From Thermodesulfobacteriota bacterium (GTDB lineage Bacteria > Desulfobacterota > RBG-13-43-22), in the NCBI GenBank assembly GCA_025454185.1, contig JALOOY010000138.1:1-5663 (forward strand): DNA of 5,663 bases. Direction: 5' to 3'. The notes under the pieces were generated by a model. That model ran no database searches. It was not told the DNA's origin and saw nothing but the letters and a program-made list of their open reading frames with translations. This document shows, piece after piece, positions 1 through 5,256 of the stretch (the stretch's first letter is position 1; each line of letters opens with the position of its first letter). The translations under genes and the position numbers were made by a program.

Positions 1-97
1 CGGCCAGGTAGCCATGGGCCCGGATGCGGGACAGGGACTGTTCGGCTTCGGCGTGGCTGGCTGCCACCACCGGGATGCAGATGCGGGGAGGATTCAA
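1..97 (-). CDS. aroD: Type I 3-dehydroquinate dehydratase, N-terminal fragment (runs off left edge)
   Basis: The first 32 codons of a gene begin at a TTG (97-95) that overlaps the pheA stop as TTGA. A GGAG ribosome binding site lies 8 nt upstream of the TTG (106-109). The visible product begins MNPPRICIPVVAASHAEAEQ and continues to HGYLA. An 'ICIPVVA' first beta strand followed by an Ala/Glu-rich helix is how type I 3-dehydroquinate dehydratases begin; the catalytic Glu, His and Lys lie beyond the edge. The enzyme dehydrates 3-dehydroquinate to 3-dehydroshikimate through a Schiff base. It would therefore act directly on the product of the synthase II encoded upstream in the same operon, which supports the call. 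The full protein could also be a bifunctional AroD-AroE fusion, which cannot be decided here. The stop/start overlap suggests translational coupling to pheA. Confidence 0.62.
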   Translation of the reverse strand, partial: MNPPRICIPVVAASHAEAEQSLSRIRAHGYLA

Positions 98-1179
98 CTG
101 ATCTTCTCCACGGCTTCGGCCCGGGGGAAGGAGCCCAGGATTTTGAAAAAGGCGCTCATGGCCTCCATTTCCCGGAGACAGTCACCCAGGGCCGGTTCTT
201 CCCGGTGGCCGTCCAAATCGACGAAAAAGAGGTAGCGCCAGGCGACGGTCTTCATGGGCCGGGAGACAATGCGGGTCATGTTGATGCCCCGGTCGGCCAA
301 GGGGCGGAGCATGGTGTACAGGGCCCCGGGGGCATCGTTGACGGCAAAGATGATGGAGGTTTTATCGGCGCCGGTGGCGCCGGGGGTATAAGGCCCCATG
401 ATGAAAAAATGGGTGGCGTTTTCCCGGTGGTCCTCGATGCGGGACTCCACGACCCGCAACTCATAGAGGGAGGCGGCAAAACCGCTGGCAATGGCGGCGG
501 AATTGGGGTTATGGGCGGCTTTCTGGGCGGCCAGACCGGTGGAACTGACTTCCAGGACGGGGATCTGGGGCAGGTGTCTCTGGAGCCACTGGCGGCACTG
601 GCCATGGGCGTGGGGGTGGGTGTAGATAATTTCGATATCCTGGGCCTGGCCGGAGCGGGAAATGAGATCGTGGGAGATTTCCAGATAGATTTCGCCGCAG
701 ACCTGCAGTTTGGTATCGACAAACTGATCCAGGGTCTCGTTGACCACGCCCTCGGTGGAATTCTCGATGGGCACGACGCCGAGGTGCTGATTGCCCTTCT
801 CCACGGAGATAAAGACTTCGGGGATGGTGGGGAGGGGCTTGAACAGGGTGGAGCGGCCGAATTTCTTGATGGCCGCCAGATGGGTGAAGGTGGCCTCCGG
901 CCCCAGGAAGGCCACGGACAGGGGCCGCTGGACCTGGCGGGCGGCGGAGATGATTTCCCGGAAGATGTTGCGCAACCCGTCCTCGGTGAGGGGGCCGGTG
1001 TTAAAACGGCGCAGGTGGTCCAGCACTTCCTGTTCCCGCTTGGGGTCCAGGGTGGCCAGCTCCTCCCGGCTCTTTATTTCTCCTATGGTTTTAGCCAGTT
1101 GCAGGCGCTCGTTGACGAGGGCCAGCAGTTTCTCATCGGTGGCGTCGATCTGTTGCCGGACACTTTTTTTATCGATCAT
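94..1179 (-). CDS. pheA: Bifunctional chorismate mutase / prephenate dehydratase (P-protein)
   Basis: This 361-residue cytoplasmic enzyme converts chorismate to prephenate and then to phenylpyruvate, committing flux to phenylalanine. Residues 1-85 form an AroQ chorismate mutase domain: R8, R25, K36, D45, R48 and E49 keep the spacing of the E. coli active-site residues. The prephenate dehydratase domain (about 87-265) shows GPEATFTH (93-100), PIENSTEG (137-144), THPHAHGQCRQWL (187-199) and NATHFF with the catalytic-type Thr256. A C-terminal ACT domain (about 273-350) should bind Phe for feedback inhibition. Its GALV motif reads GALY (285-288) and its ESRP motif reads VSRP (305-308, codon GTC), so feedback control may be altered. 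The length is normal for the family. ATG at 1177-1179 starts 14 nt after the synthase stop, with only a weak GGAAA ribosome binding site, so coupled translation is likely. Confidence 0.96.
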   Translation of the reverse strand: MIDKKSVRQQIDATDEKLLALVNERLQLAKTIGEIKSREELATLDPKREQEVLDHLRRFNTGPLTEDGLRNIFREIISAARQVQRPLSVAFLGPEATFTHLAAIKKFGRSTLFKPLPTIPEVFISVEKGNQHLGVVPIENSTEGVVNETLDQFVDTKLQVCGEIYLEISHDLISRSGQAQDIEIIYTHPHAHGQCRQWLQRHLPQIPVLEVSSTGLAAQKAAHNPNSAAIASGFAASLYELRVVESRIEDHRENATHFFIMGPYTPGATGADKTSIIFAVNDAPGALYTMLRPLADRGINMTRIVSRPMKTVAWRYLFFVDLDGHREEPALGDCLREMEAMSAFFKILGSFPRAEAVEKIS

Positions 1180-1193
1180 TTGTGGGTTTCCGG

Positions 1194-2189
1194 TTATTTT
1201 TCCAGGATAGTCTCGGTTACTTTATAGCCGAAATGGCGGCCGGCCTCTTCCAGGGCCACCAGGATCTCGTCGCCGGGGGCCAGATGGACCACGGAAACGG
1301 CCTCGCCATTGGGACGGGTGAGGCGGATGGTTTCGGCATTCTGGACAATGGTGGCGAATTCCTTGCCGGCGTGGGCGGCGGTGACCAGCATCAGGGGCCG
1401 TTTTTCGATCTTGACCCGTCCCACCGTGGCCGGGAGGGTTTGGCCCTGGTGATCGACCACCAGTACTTCGTCGCCGGCCGTCAGTTCGCTGAGATAGCGG
1501 GTTTTGTTGCCGGGGACCCGGATATAGGCATGCACCGGACCGGCGTTGACCCGGAAGGGACGGGCGGCGACATAGGGGTTTTCCAGGGACTCGGCATGCA
1601 CCAGAAAGAGGGCGGCGGAAGAATTGCCCACCAGCATACCCTGCCCCAACCCCATCTGGGTGCAGGTATCGACGCAGACCCGGTCGCCCATGCCCAGGGG
1701 TTTGACCCCGATCACGGAGGCAGTGGTCAATTCCACCGGCGGGGAGATGCCCTTGGCCAGGGCGAGCAATTTTTTTAGCTCGCCCAGATGCGGCGCGGTG
1801 ATGACCAGGCCGTCGACGCCCCGCTCCAGGATACCTAAAAAAGTTTTGACTTCCTCTACCGTGGCGGCTTCCACAAAGAGATTCTGGGAAGCCTGGGCTA
1901 TCAGATTTTCCAGGGGGATGATGGTCCAGTCGGTGCAGCGGATGATCACGGGCCGGGATTTGGTCTGGCTGACGATGGCCGCTTCATCGGCGCTGCTTTC
2001 CAAAGTTATTTCGCACAGATCCTCCCCGGGGACCAGATCGCCGTCCGGGGCAATAACCGTGATTTTTCCCAGGGCCTTGACCTCGGCGGCATGGCCGGGA
2101 GGAGTCCAGACCGCGTCGGCGCCGCCCTCCAGGGCCGTGGTGACCCGTTTTTTGTCCCAGGGATCGATCTTGACCCATACCTGCTTCAT
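1194..2189 (-). CDS. aroB': 3-dehydroquinate synthase II (archaeal type)
   Basis: This 331-residue enzyme carries out the NAD-dependent oxidative deamination and cyclisation of 2-amino-3,7-dideoxy-D-threo-hept-6-ulosonate (ADH) to 3-dehydroquinate, replacing canonical AroB. Family landmarks are clear: MKQVWVKIDPWDK at the N-terminus, GDRVCVDTC (168-176), GMLVGNSSAALFLVH (184-198), ENPYVAARPFRVNAGPVHAY (203-222) and PGNKTRYLSEL (226-236). The start is ATG at 2187-2189. An upstream extension to 2309 stays open but is out-of-frame translation of the preceding gene and resembles nothing in the family. The chosen start lies 1 nt after the ADH synthase stop and has GAGGTGGAG, embedded in that gene's last codons, as ribosome binding site. 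It sits directly after the gene that makes its substrate, so the two are surely co-transcribed and probably translationally coupled. Confidence 0.95.
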   Translation of the reverse strand: MKQVWVKIDPWDKKRVTTALEGGADAVWTPPGHAAEVKALGKITVIAPDGDLVPGEDLCEITLESSADEAAIVSQTKSRPVIIRCTDWTIIPLENLIAQASQNLFVEAATVEEVKTFLGILERGVDGLVITAPHLGELKKLLALAKGISPPVELTTASVIGVKPLGMGDRVCVDTCTQMGLGQGMLVGNSSAALFLVHAESLENPYVAARPFRVNAGPVHAYIRVPGNKTRYLSELTAGDEVLVVDHQGQTLPATVGRVKIEKRPLMLVTAAHAGKEFATIVQNAETIRLTRPNGEAVSVVHLAPGDEILVALEEAGRHFGYKVTETILEK

Positions 2190-2190
2190 G

Positions 2191-3000
2191 TTAGCGCTCC
2201 ACCTCGGGGGTTTGCAGGAAGGCCAGGGCTTCTTCCACGGTGCTGTTTTCGTGGACCAGCAGGCTGATGGCCCCGACCATGCGGGTGGGGTTGCGGTGCT
2301 GGAAGACATTGCGGCCGATGGAAACGCCGGCGCCCCCGGCCTCGACGGACCCTTTCACCATTTCCAGGATTTCCCGGTCAGAGGTCATTTTGGGCCCTCC
2401 GGCGATGACCACGGGCACGGGGCAGCCGGACACCACTTCCCGGAAGGTGTCCACGGCGCCGGTGTAGGAGACCTTGACGATGTCGGCGCCGAGTTCAGCG
2501 CCTAGGCGGGCGGCGTGTTTTAGGACTTTGGGCTCGTATTCATCCTTGATTTTCTCGCCCCGGGGGTAGATCATGGCCAGGAGGGGCATGCCCCAATCCC
2601 GGGCGTCCCGGGCCACCTGCCCGAAATCCGCCAGCATTTCCCGTTCGGTGCCATCGCCGATATTCAGGTGAATGGAGACAGCATCAGCTCCCAGCTTGAT
2701 GGCTTCCTCGACGGTGCAGACCAGGGTTTTGGCGTTGGGGAAGGGGGAGAGACTGGTGGAACCGGACATGTGGACGATGAGGCCCACGTCCCGGCCCCGG
2801 CGGCGATGGCCTCCAGCCACCAGACCCTTATGGATGACGATGGCATTGGCGCCGCCCATGGCCACGCTGTTCACCGTGGTTTTCATGTCAATCAGGCCGT
2901 CGATGGGCCCTACCGTGACCCCGTGGTCCATGGGGACGATTACCGTGCGCCCGGTTTCCCGGTTCAGGATGCGTTCCAGACGGATCATTTTGCCGATCAT
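2191..3000 (-). CDS. aroA': 2-amino-3,7-dideoxy-D-threo-hept-6-ulosonate (ADH) synthase
   Basis: This 269-residue aldolase of the class I fructose-bisphosphate aldolase/DeoC-like fold performs the transaldol step of the archaeal-type pathway, joining L-aspartate semialdehyde to a 6-deoxy-5-ketofructose phosphate-derived unit to give ADH. It replaces the DAHP synthase route. PMDHG (23-27), MIYPRG (143-148) and IVKVSYTG (174-181) are visible. D25, Y145 and K176 match, at a constant offset of 8, the Asp33, Tyr153 and Schiff-base Lys184 that I recall for Methanocaldococcus MJ0400. GGPK (201-204) and VSIGRNVFQH (226-235) fit the phosphate-binding end of the barrel. The start ATG (2998-3000) has a good AAGGAG 6 nt upstream. 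It is the first structural gene of the operon, about 50 nt after the attenuator. A Class I FBP aldolase annotation is possible but less likely, given the adjacent synthase II. Confidence 0.94.
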   Translation of the reverse strand: MIGKMIRLERILNRETGRTVIVPMDHGVTVGPIDGLIDMKTTVNSVAMGGANAIVIHKGLVAGGHRRRGRDVGLIVHMSGSTSLSPFPNAKTLVCTVEEAIKLGADAVSIHLNIGDGTEREMLADFGQVARDARDWGMPLLAMIYPRGEKIKDEYEPKVLKHAARLGAELGADIVKVSYTGAVDTFREVVSGCPVPVVIAGGPKMTSDREILEMVKGSVEAGGAGVSIGRNVFQHRNPTRMVGAISLLVHENSTVEEALAFLQTPEVER

Positions 3001-3050
3001 ATACTTCTCCTTGTTTGCTGGGGCGGCGAAAACCTGAGGACAACCGGCTC

Positions 3051-3095
3051 GAAAAACAAAAAAGCCATGGTCGCCTCTCCTGCGCCACAGCCTTT
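3051..3095 (-). terminator. Terminator-like attenuator hairpin in the aro operon leader
   Basis: Read on the minus strand, GGCTGTGGCGC (3092-3082) can pair with GCGACCATGGCT (3074-3063). That gives three inner CGC/GCG pairs, one bulged A, then eight pairs including three G-U, with loop AGGAGAG. Three more A-U pairs extend the base. The stem is followed at once by TTTTTTGTTTTTC (3063-3051), the T tract expected of Rho-independent termination. No minus-strand gene other than the leader peptide lies upstream, so termination here would cut off the aro operon before its first enzyme gene. The 5' arm is shared with the candidate antiterminator. Pairings were found by eye; folding energy was not computed. 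Confidence 0.68.
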
Positions 3096-3141
3096 ATTTA
3101 ATTATTTCAAATAGTTACTTATTACACAGCGAGGGCGCAGG
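3079..3141 (-). promoter_or_regulatory. Candidate antiterminator pairing of the aro attenuator
   Basis: CCTGCGCC (3141-3134) is perfectly complementary over 8 bp to GGCGCAGG (3086-3079), enclosing a 47-nt AT-rich loop. The distal arm contains the inner 5' arm of the terminator hairpin (3086-3082), so the two structures exclude each other. The proximal arm starts 1 nt after the leader-peptide stop codon. A ribosome that finishes the leader would cover this arm and leave the terminator free to form. A ribosome stalled on the Tyr/Phe codons, 14 nt or more upstream, would leave the arm free to pair. A weaker 5-bp pairing of GCAGG in the leader peptide's Arg-Gln-Ala codons with CCTGC could be the usual 1:2 hairpin. 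Confidence 0.6.
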
Positions 3142-3142
3142 G

Positions 3143-3202
3143 TCAGGGCCAGGGATAATAAAAGTAATAATAAAAAGAAAAACTTGCCTGCCGGACCTGC
3201 AT
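3143..3202 (-). CDS. Aromatic-rich leader peptide of the aro operon attenuator
   Basis: A 19-residue ORF, too short for normal gene calling, encodes MQVRQASFSFYYYFYYPWP. Nine of the eleven residues 8-18 are aromatic: three Phe, five Tyr, one Trp. ATG at 3202-3200 has a GAGG ribosome binding site 8 nt upstream (3214-3211), and TGA (3145-3143) ends it just before the antiterminator arm. Its likely role is regulatory: scarcity of charged Phe-, Tyr- or Trp-tRNA would stall the ribosome in the aromatic run and favour read-through into the aromatic biosynthesis genes. The layout parallels pheL and trpL of enterobacteria, but the mixed, Tyr-dominated content suits a common-pathway operon rather than one end product. 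The TTT/TAT codons come from an AT-rich tract, so chance is an alternative. The promoter, ribosome binding site, stop position and hairpins around it argue against chance. Confidence 0.8.
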   Translation of the reverse strand: MQVRQASFSFYYYFYYPWP

Positions 3203-3232
3203 GTGAATTTCCTCTCGATGTTCTTGGTTGCT

Positions 3233-3261
3233 AATAAAACAGATTTAGAAAGAGCTGTCAA
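3233..3261 (-). promoter_or_regulatory. Sigma70-type promoter of the aro leader and operon
   Basis: A perfect -35 TTGACA (3261-3256) is followed by a 17-nt spacer and a -10 TTTATT (3238-3233, 4 of 6 consensus). Transcription would begin near 3225-3228, giving a 5' UTR of about 25 nt before the leader peptide and about 175 nt of RNA to the end of the terminator-like element. A 13-bp dyad, GGAAT-TTT-ATTCC (3262-3274), abuts the -35 on its upstream side and could be an operator or simply AT-rich upstream sequence. Confidence 0.72.
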
Positions 3262-3320
3262 GGAATTTTATTCCGGGGTTGGAAGAGGGATGGAGGATTG
3301 GGAGCCGGGGGACGGAAATT

Positions 3321-3350
3321 CACCGCCGAGACGCAGAGGACGCCGAGGGA
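3321..3350. repeat. Degenerate 'CGCCGAGA CGCAGAGGA CGCCGAGGG' intergenic repeat
   Basis: Three imperfect units of about 9 nt stand in tandem. CGCCGAG occurs at 3324-3330 and again at 3341-3347, with CGCAGAGGA between. From memory, this resembles the 'ACCGCAGAGACGCAGAGGACGC' intergenic repeat found in many environmental bacterial genomes, whose spurious translation gives peptides rich in PPRRRGRRG. It overlaps a short plus-strand open frame (3203-3418) that I do not regard as a gene. Its function is unknown. Confidence 0.45.
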
Positions 3351-3356
3351 AAATAA

Positions 3357-3385
3357 GGGACAAAATTTTTAGCCTAGGGTATATA
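3357..3385 (+). promoter_or_regulatory. Weak candidate promoter for the Fe-S/DUF3786 gene
   Basis: GGGACA (3357-3362) and TATATA (3380-3385) are separated by 17 nt, each matching 4 of 6 consensus bases. TATATT (3382-3387) would be an alternative -10 with a 19-nt spacer. The position, about 55 nt before the start codon in a divergent intergenic region, is reasonable, but the match is modest. Confidence 0.3.
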
Positions 3386-3440
3386 TTAATCATATCTGCC
3401 CAGGAGATGGCAGCATGAATATGTTCTCAAAGGGGAAACC

Positions 3441-4250
3441 TTGCAGACCAGGCCTAAAAATGCTTTAGAAATATACAAACTGCTGGATAAGTCCAATTGC
3501 CGCAAATGCGGGGAAAAAACCTGTCTGGCTTTTGCCGGGGCGGTGTTTCAGGAGAGAAGGAAACTTCAGGAATGCCCCCAGTTGCCGGAACATCTGGCGG
3601 CCCAGCTGGAGGGGAAAATCGAGACCCGCCCGGCCTATGAGCCCGGGTTGAAGTATTTGGCCCAATTAAAGTCGGAAGTGGCCAAGATCGATTTGGCCGG
3701 GGCCGCGGAGCGGACCGGAGGGAGTTTCGCGGACGGGAAGCTGACCCTGAAGGTTTTGGGGAAAGACTTTGCCGTTGACGGGCAGGGCAATCTCAGTGCG
3801 GATATTCACATCAACCCCTGGGTAGCGGTGCCGCTGCTCAATTACCTTTTGCACGGGGCGGGGCTGCCGGTAACGGGCAGGTGGGTGTCGCTGCGGGAGT
3901 TGACTGATGGCCGGGAACGGTATCCGCTTTTCCAGAGGCAGTGCGAAGAGCCGCTGCAACGGGTGGCCGACGTCTACACCTCGCTGTTTGATGACATTGT
4001 GCAATTGTTCAGCGGCCGGCAGGTGGCCCGGGAGTTCGATTCCGATATCTCGGTGGTGCTAAACCCCCTGCCCAAGGTCCCTATCCTGCTGTGCTACTGG
4101 CTGCCGGAAGAGGGTATGGATTCGAACCTCCTGGTTTTTTTCGACGAGACCGCGGACCGGAATCTGGACACCGATTCGGTGTTCACTTTGGGGGTAGGCC
4201 TGGCGCACATGATCAAAAAGATTGCCCTGCGGCACGGCTTTGCGACTTGA
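3441..4250 (+). CDS. DUF3786-like protein with N-terminal four-cysteine Fe-S domain
   Basis: This 269-residue soluble protein has an N-terminal Fe-S domain with cysteines 20, 23, 28 and 45 (C-x2-C-x4-C-x16-C). The pattern CRKCGEKTCLAFA is that of the putative 4Fe-4S 'Fes' domain also found in the corrinoid/CODH-ACS gamma subunit. The rest (about 65-265) resembles the DUF3786 family of anaerobes, with INPWVAVPLLNYLL (124-137), a WVSLREL segment (148-154), VPILLCYW (213-220) and a C-terminal helix with H256. No function has been established for the family; an Fe-S or cofactor-linked role is inference only. The start is TTG (3441) behind AGGGG at 5 nt; no ATG or GTG lies in frame before the upstream stop at 3387. 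An overlapping 17-codon ORF (3415-3468) has its own GGAG ribosome binding site and might couple translation. The gene is transcribed divergently from the aro operon and has no obvious partner here. Confidence 0.85.
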   Translation: MQTRPKNALEIYKLLDKSNCRKCGEKTCLAFAGAVFQERRKLQECPQLPEHLAAQLEGKIETRPAYEPGLKYLAQLKSEVAKIDLAGAAERTGGSFADGKLTLKVLGKDFAVDGQGNLSADIHINPWVAVPLLNYLLHGAGLPVTGRWVSLRELTDGRERYPLFQRQCEEPLQRVADVYTSLFDDIVQLFSGRQVAREFDSDISVVLNPLPKVPILLCYWLPEEGMDSNLLVFFDETADRNLDTDSVFTLGVGLAHMIKKIALRHGFAT

Positions 4251-4261
4251 AGCGCAAGCCA

Positions 4262-4283
4262 GGGCGGACACATGGGTCCGCCC
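4262..4283. repeat. Palindromic dispersed-type repeat between convergent genes
   Basis: GGGCGGAC (4262-4269) and GTCCGCCC (4276-4283) form a perfect 8-bp stem with a 6-nt loop. Read on the minus strand with its flank it gives GTAGGGGCGGACCCATGTG, a form I recall as a very common REP-like intergenic palindrome in environmental genomes. It lies between the stops of two convergent genes. It could slow or end transcription in both directions, but no T run follows the stem directly; the nearest is TTTTT at 4302-4306. A dispersed repeat is therefore the better call than a classical terminator. Confidence 0.6.
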
Positions 4284-4333
4284 CTACATGGGGTGATTAC
4301 CGTTTTTAGCAACCTGTTATAATCTCTGACCTG

Positions 4334-5170
4334 TTAAGCTTCCCCCAGCAGGCGGTAGGTGTGCAGGGGTTCACTGCGGCCCCGGAGCACTACGGGCTCG
4401 CAGGGCTCCAGGTGGAAATAGGGGGAGATTTCCTGATAGGTCTCGGGGCCGACGATGATGTCGGCGTCCAGTTCCCGGGTGAGGCTCTCCAGCCGGGCGG
4501 CGATGTTGACCACGTCGCCGATGACGGTAAAATCCATGTGGCGGTGGGAGCCGATGTTGCCGGCGATGACCTCGCCGGTATTGATGCCGATACCGATGCG
4601 GTCGATGTGGCAGGCGACGGTCTGCATCTCCCGGAGGCGCCGGTGCATGGCCAGGGCGCAGCGGGCGGCTTTGACGGCGGCCCCCTGGATTTCCAGCGGG
4701 GTCCCGAAAACAGCCATGAGGTTATCCCCGATAAATTTATCCAGGGTGCCTTCGTGTTCAAAAACGATGTCCACCATGGCCGTAAAAAAATGGTTCAGCA
4801 TCTCCACCACGGTTTCCGGAGCCAACTTTTCGGAGAGGCTGGTAAAGCCCCAGATATCGGCGAACAGGACCGTTACCCGCTGCTGTTTGCCGCCCAGCTT
4901 GAGCAACTGGGGATTCTTTAAAATTTCCTCCATGACGTTGGGGCTGACATAGCGGGAGATGGTATCCCGGAGAAGATGTTTTTCCTGGTAGAGGCGCAGG
5001 CGGCTGCGCAGGGAGGCTTCGTGGCCGGCTTCTTCCTGGGCAATCTCTTTCAGGAGCCTTTGCAACTCCGGATCATCCGCCTGCTCGCTCAAGTCCAGGT
5101 AGGCCCGGCGGGCTTCCAGTTCATGGGAAATGGCCAGCTCGATGGCCTGAATGATGTCAACTTCCGCCAT
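4334..5170 (-). CDS. Class III adenylate cyclase with N-terminal ferritin-like half-domain
   Basis: This 278-residue soluble protein has no membrane segment. Residues 5-58 form two predicted helices of ferritin/rubrerythrin type, with E17 (HELEARRAY) and E47/H50 (QEEAGH, an ExxH). That is half of a di-iron four-helix site, so dimerisation would be needed to complete it. A short linker (60-97, including LRDTISRYVSP) leads to the cyclase domain (98-278). Metal-binding D105 (FADIWGFT) and D149 (FIGDN), adenine-selecting K145 and T215 (DFTVIGD), and transition-state N222 and R226 (NIAAR) are all present, so it should be active on ATP. Thr at the second purine site suggests the class IIIb group, some members of which are bicarbonate-responsive. 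ATG at 5168-5170 has AAGGAG 7 nt upstream. It lies 86 nt behind an unrecognised same-strand gene. Catalysis is well supported; iron or redox sensing is inference. Confidence 0.9.
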   Translation of the reverse strand: MAEVDIIQAIELAISHELEARRAYLDLSEQADDPELQRLLKEIAQEEAGHEASLRSRLRLYQEKHLLRDTISRYVSPNVMEEILKNPQLLKLGGKQQRVTVLFADIWGFTSLSEKLAPETVVEMLNHFFTAMVDIVFEHEGTLDKFIGDNLMAVFGTPLEIQGAAVKAARCALAMHRRLREMQTVACHIDRIGIGINTGEVIAGNIGSHRHMDFTVIGDVVNIAARLESLTRELDADIIVGPETYQEISPYFHLEPCEPVVLRGRSEPLHTYRLLGEA

Positions 5171-5198
5171 AACTACGCTCCTTACATTTGTTGGCTAA

Positions 5199-5247
5199 AG
5201 CCTGGCAGGCTCGATTTTCAGACAGCGTTGCATGTTAACTGCGAGCC
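5199..5247. repeat. Small inverted repeats upstream of the cyclase gene
   Basis: A 13-bp dyad AGCCTG-G-CAGGCT occupies 5199-5211, 28 nt before the cyclase start codon. An overlapping 6-bp inverted repeat, GGCTCG (5208-5213) and CGAGCC (5242-5247), encloses 28 nt. Either could be an operator or an mRNA hairpin in the 86-nt gap. No convincing promoter is visible with them, and short GC-rich dyads are common by chance. Confidence 0.25.
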
Positions 5248-5256
5248 CGGGGGCCA

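Noticed and set aside
205..1227. Long plus-strand open frame (340 codons) opposite pheA
   Set aside because: It is Gly/Asp-rich antisense translation of a clear pheA gene on the other strand, caused by GC-rich codon structure.
2190..2309. N-terminal extension of 3-dehydroquinate synthase II by 40 codons to an upstream start
   Set aside because: The extension is out-of-frame reading of the ADH synthase 3' end, with a Pro/Trp/Ser-rich composition. ATG at 2189 has a good ribosome binding site and matches the family N-terminus.
1182..2505. Plus-strand open frames opposite the synthase II and ADH synthase genes
   Set aside because: They are shadows of strongly conserved minus-strand enzymes, with low-complexity composition and no ribosome binding sites.
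3036..3077. Hairpin GAGGCGACC/GGTTGTCCTC as the antiterminator
   Set aside because: Its 3' arm is transcribed after the T tract, too late to prevent termination. The upstream CCTGCGCC/GGCGCAGG pairing fits the role.
2888..3088. Minus-strand 66-codon ORF across the ADH synthase start
   Set aside because: It begins at a GTG inside the terminator hairpin and then runs out of frame through ADH synthase.
3203..3418. Plus-strand 71-codon ORF in the intergenic region
   Set aside because: It contains the PPRRRGRRG translation typical of a widespread intergenic repeat, and it overlaps the leader peptide's ribosome binding site and the aro promoter on the opposite strand.
4312..4336. Direct repeat ACCTGTTA (4312-4319 and 4329-4336), 17 nt apart
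   Set aside because: It is only 8 bp and overlaps the cyclase stop codon, with no mobile element or operator context.
4361..4952. Plus-strand open frames opposite the cyclase gene
   Set aside because: They are antisense shadows of a well-supported class III cyclase.
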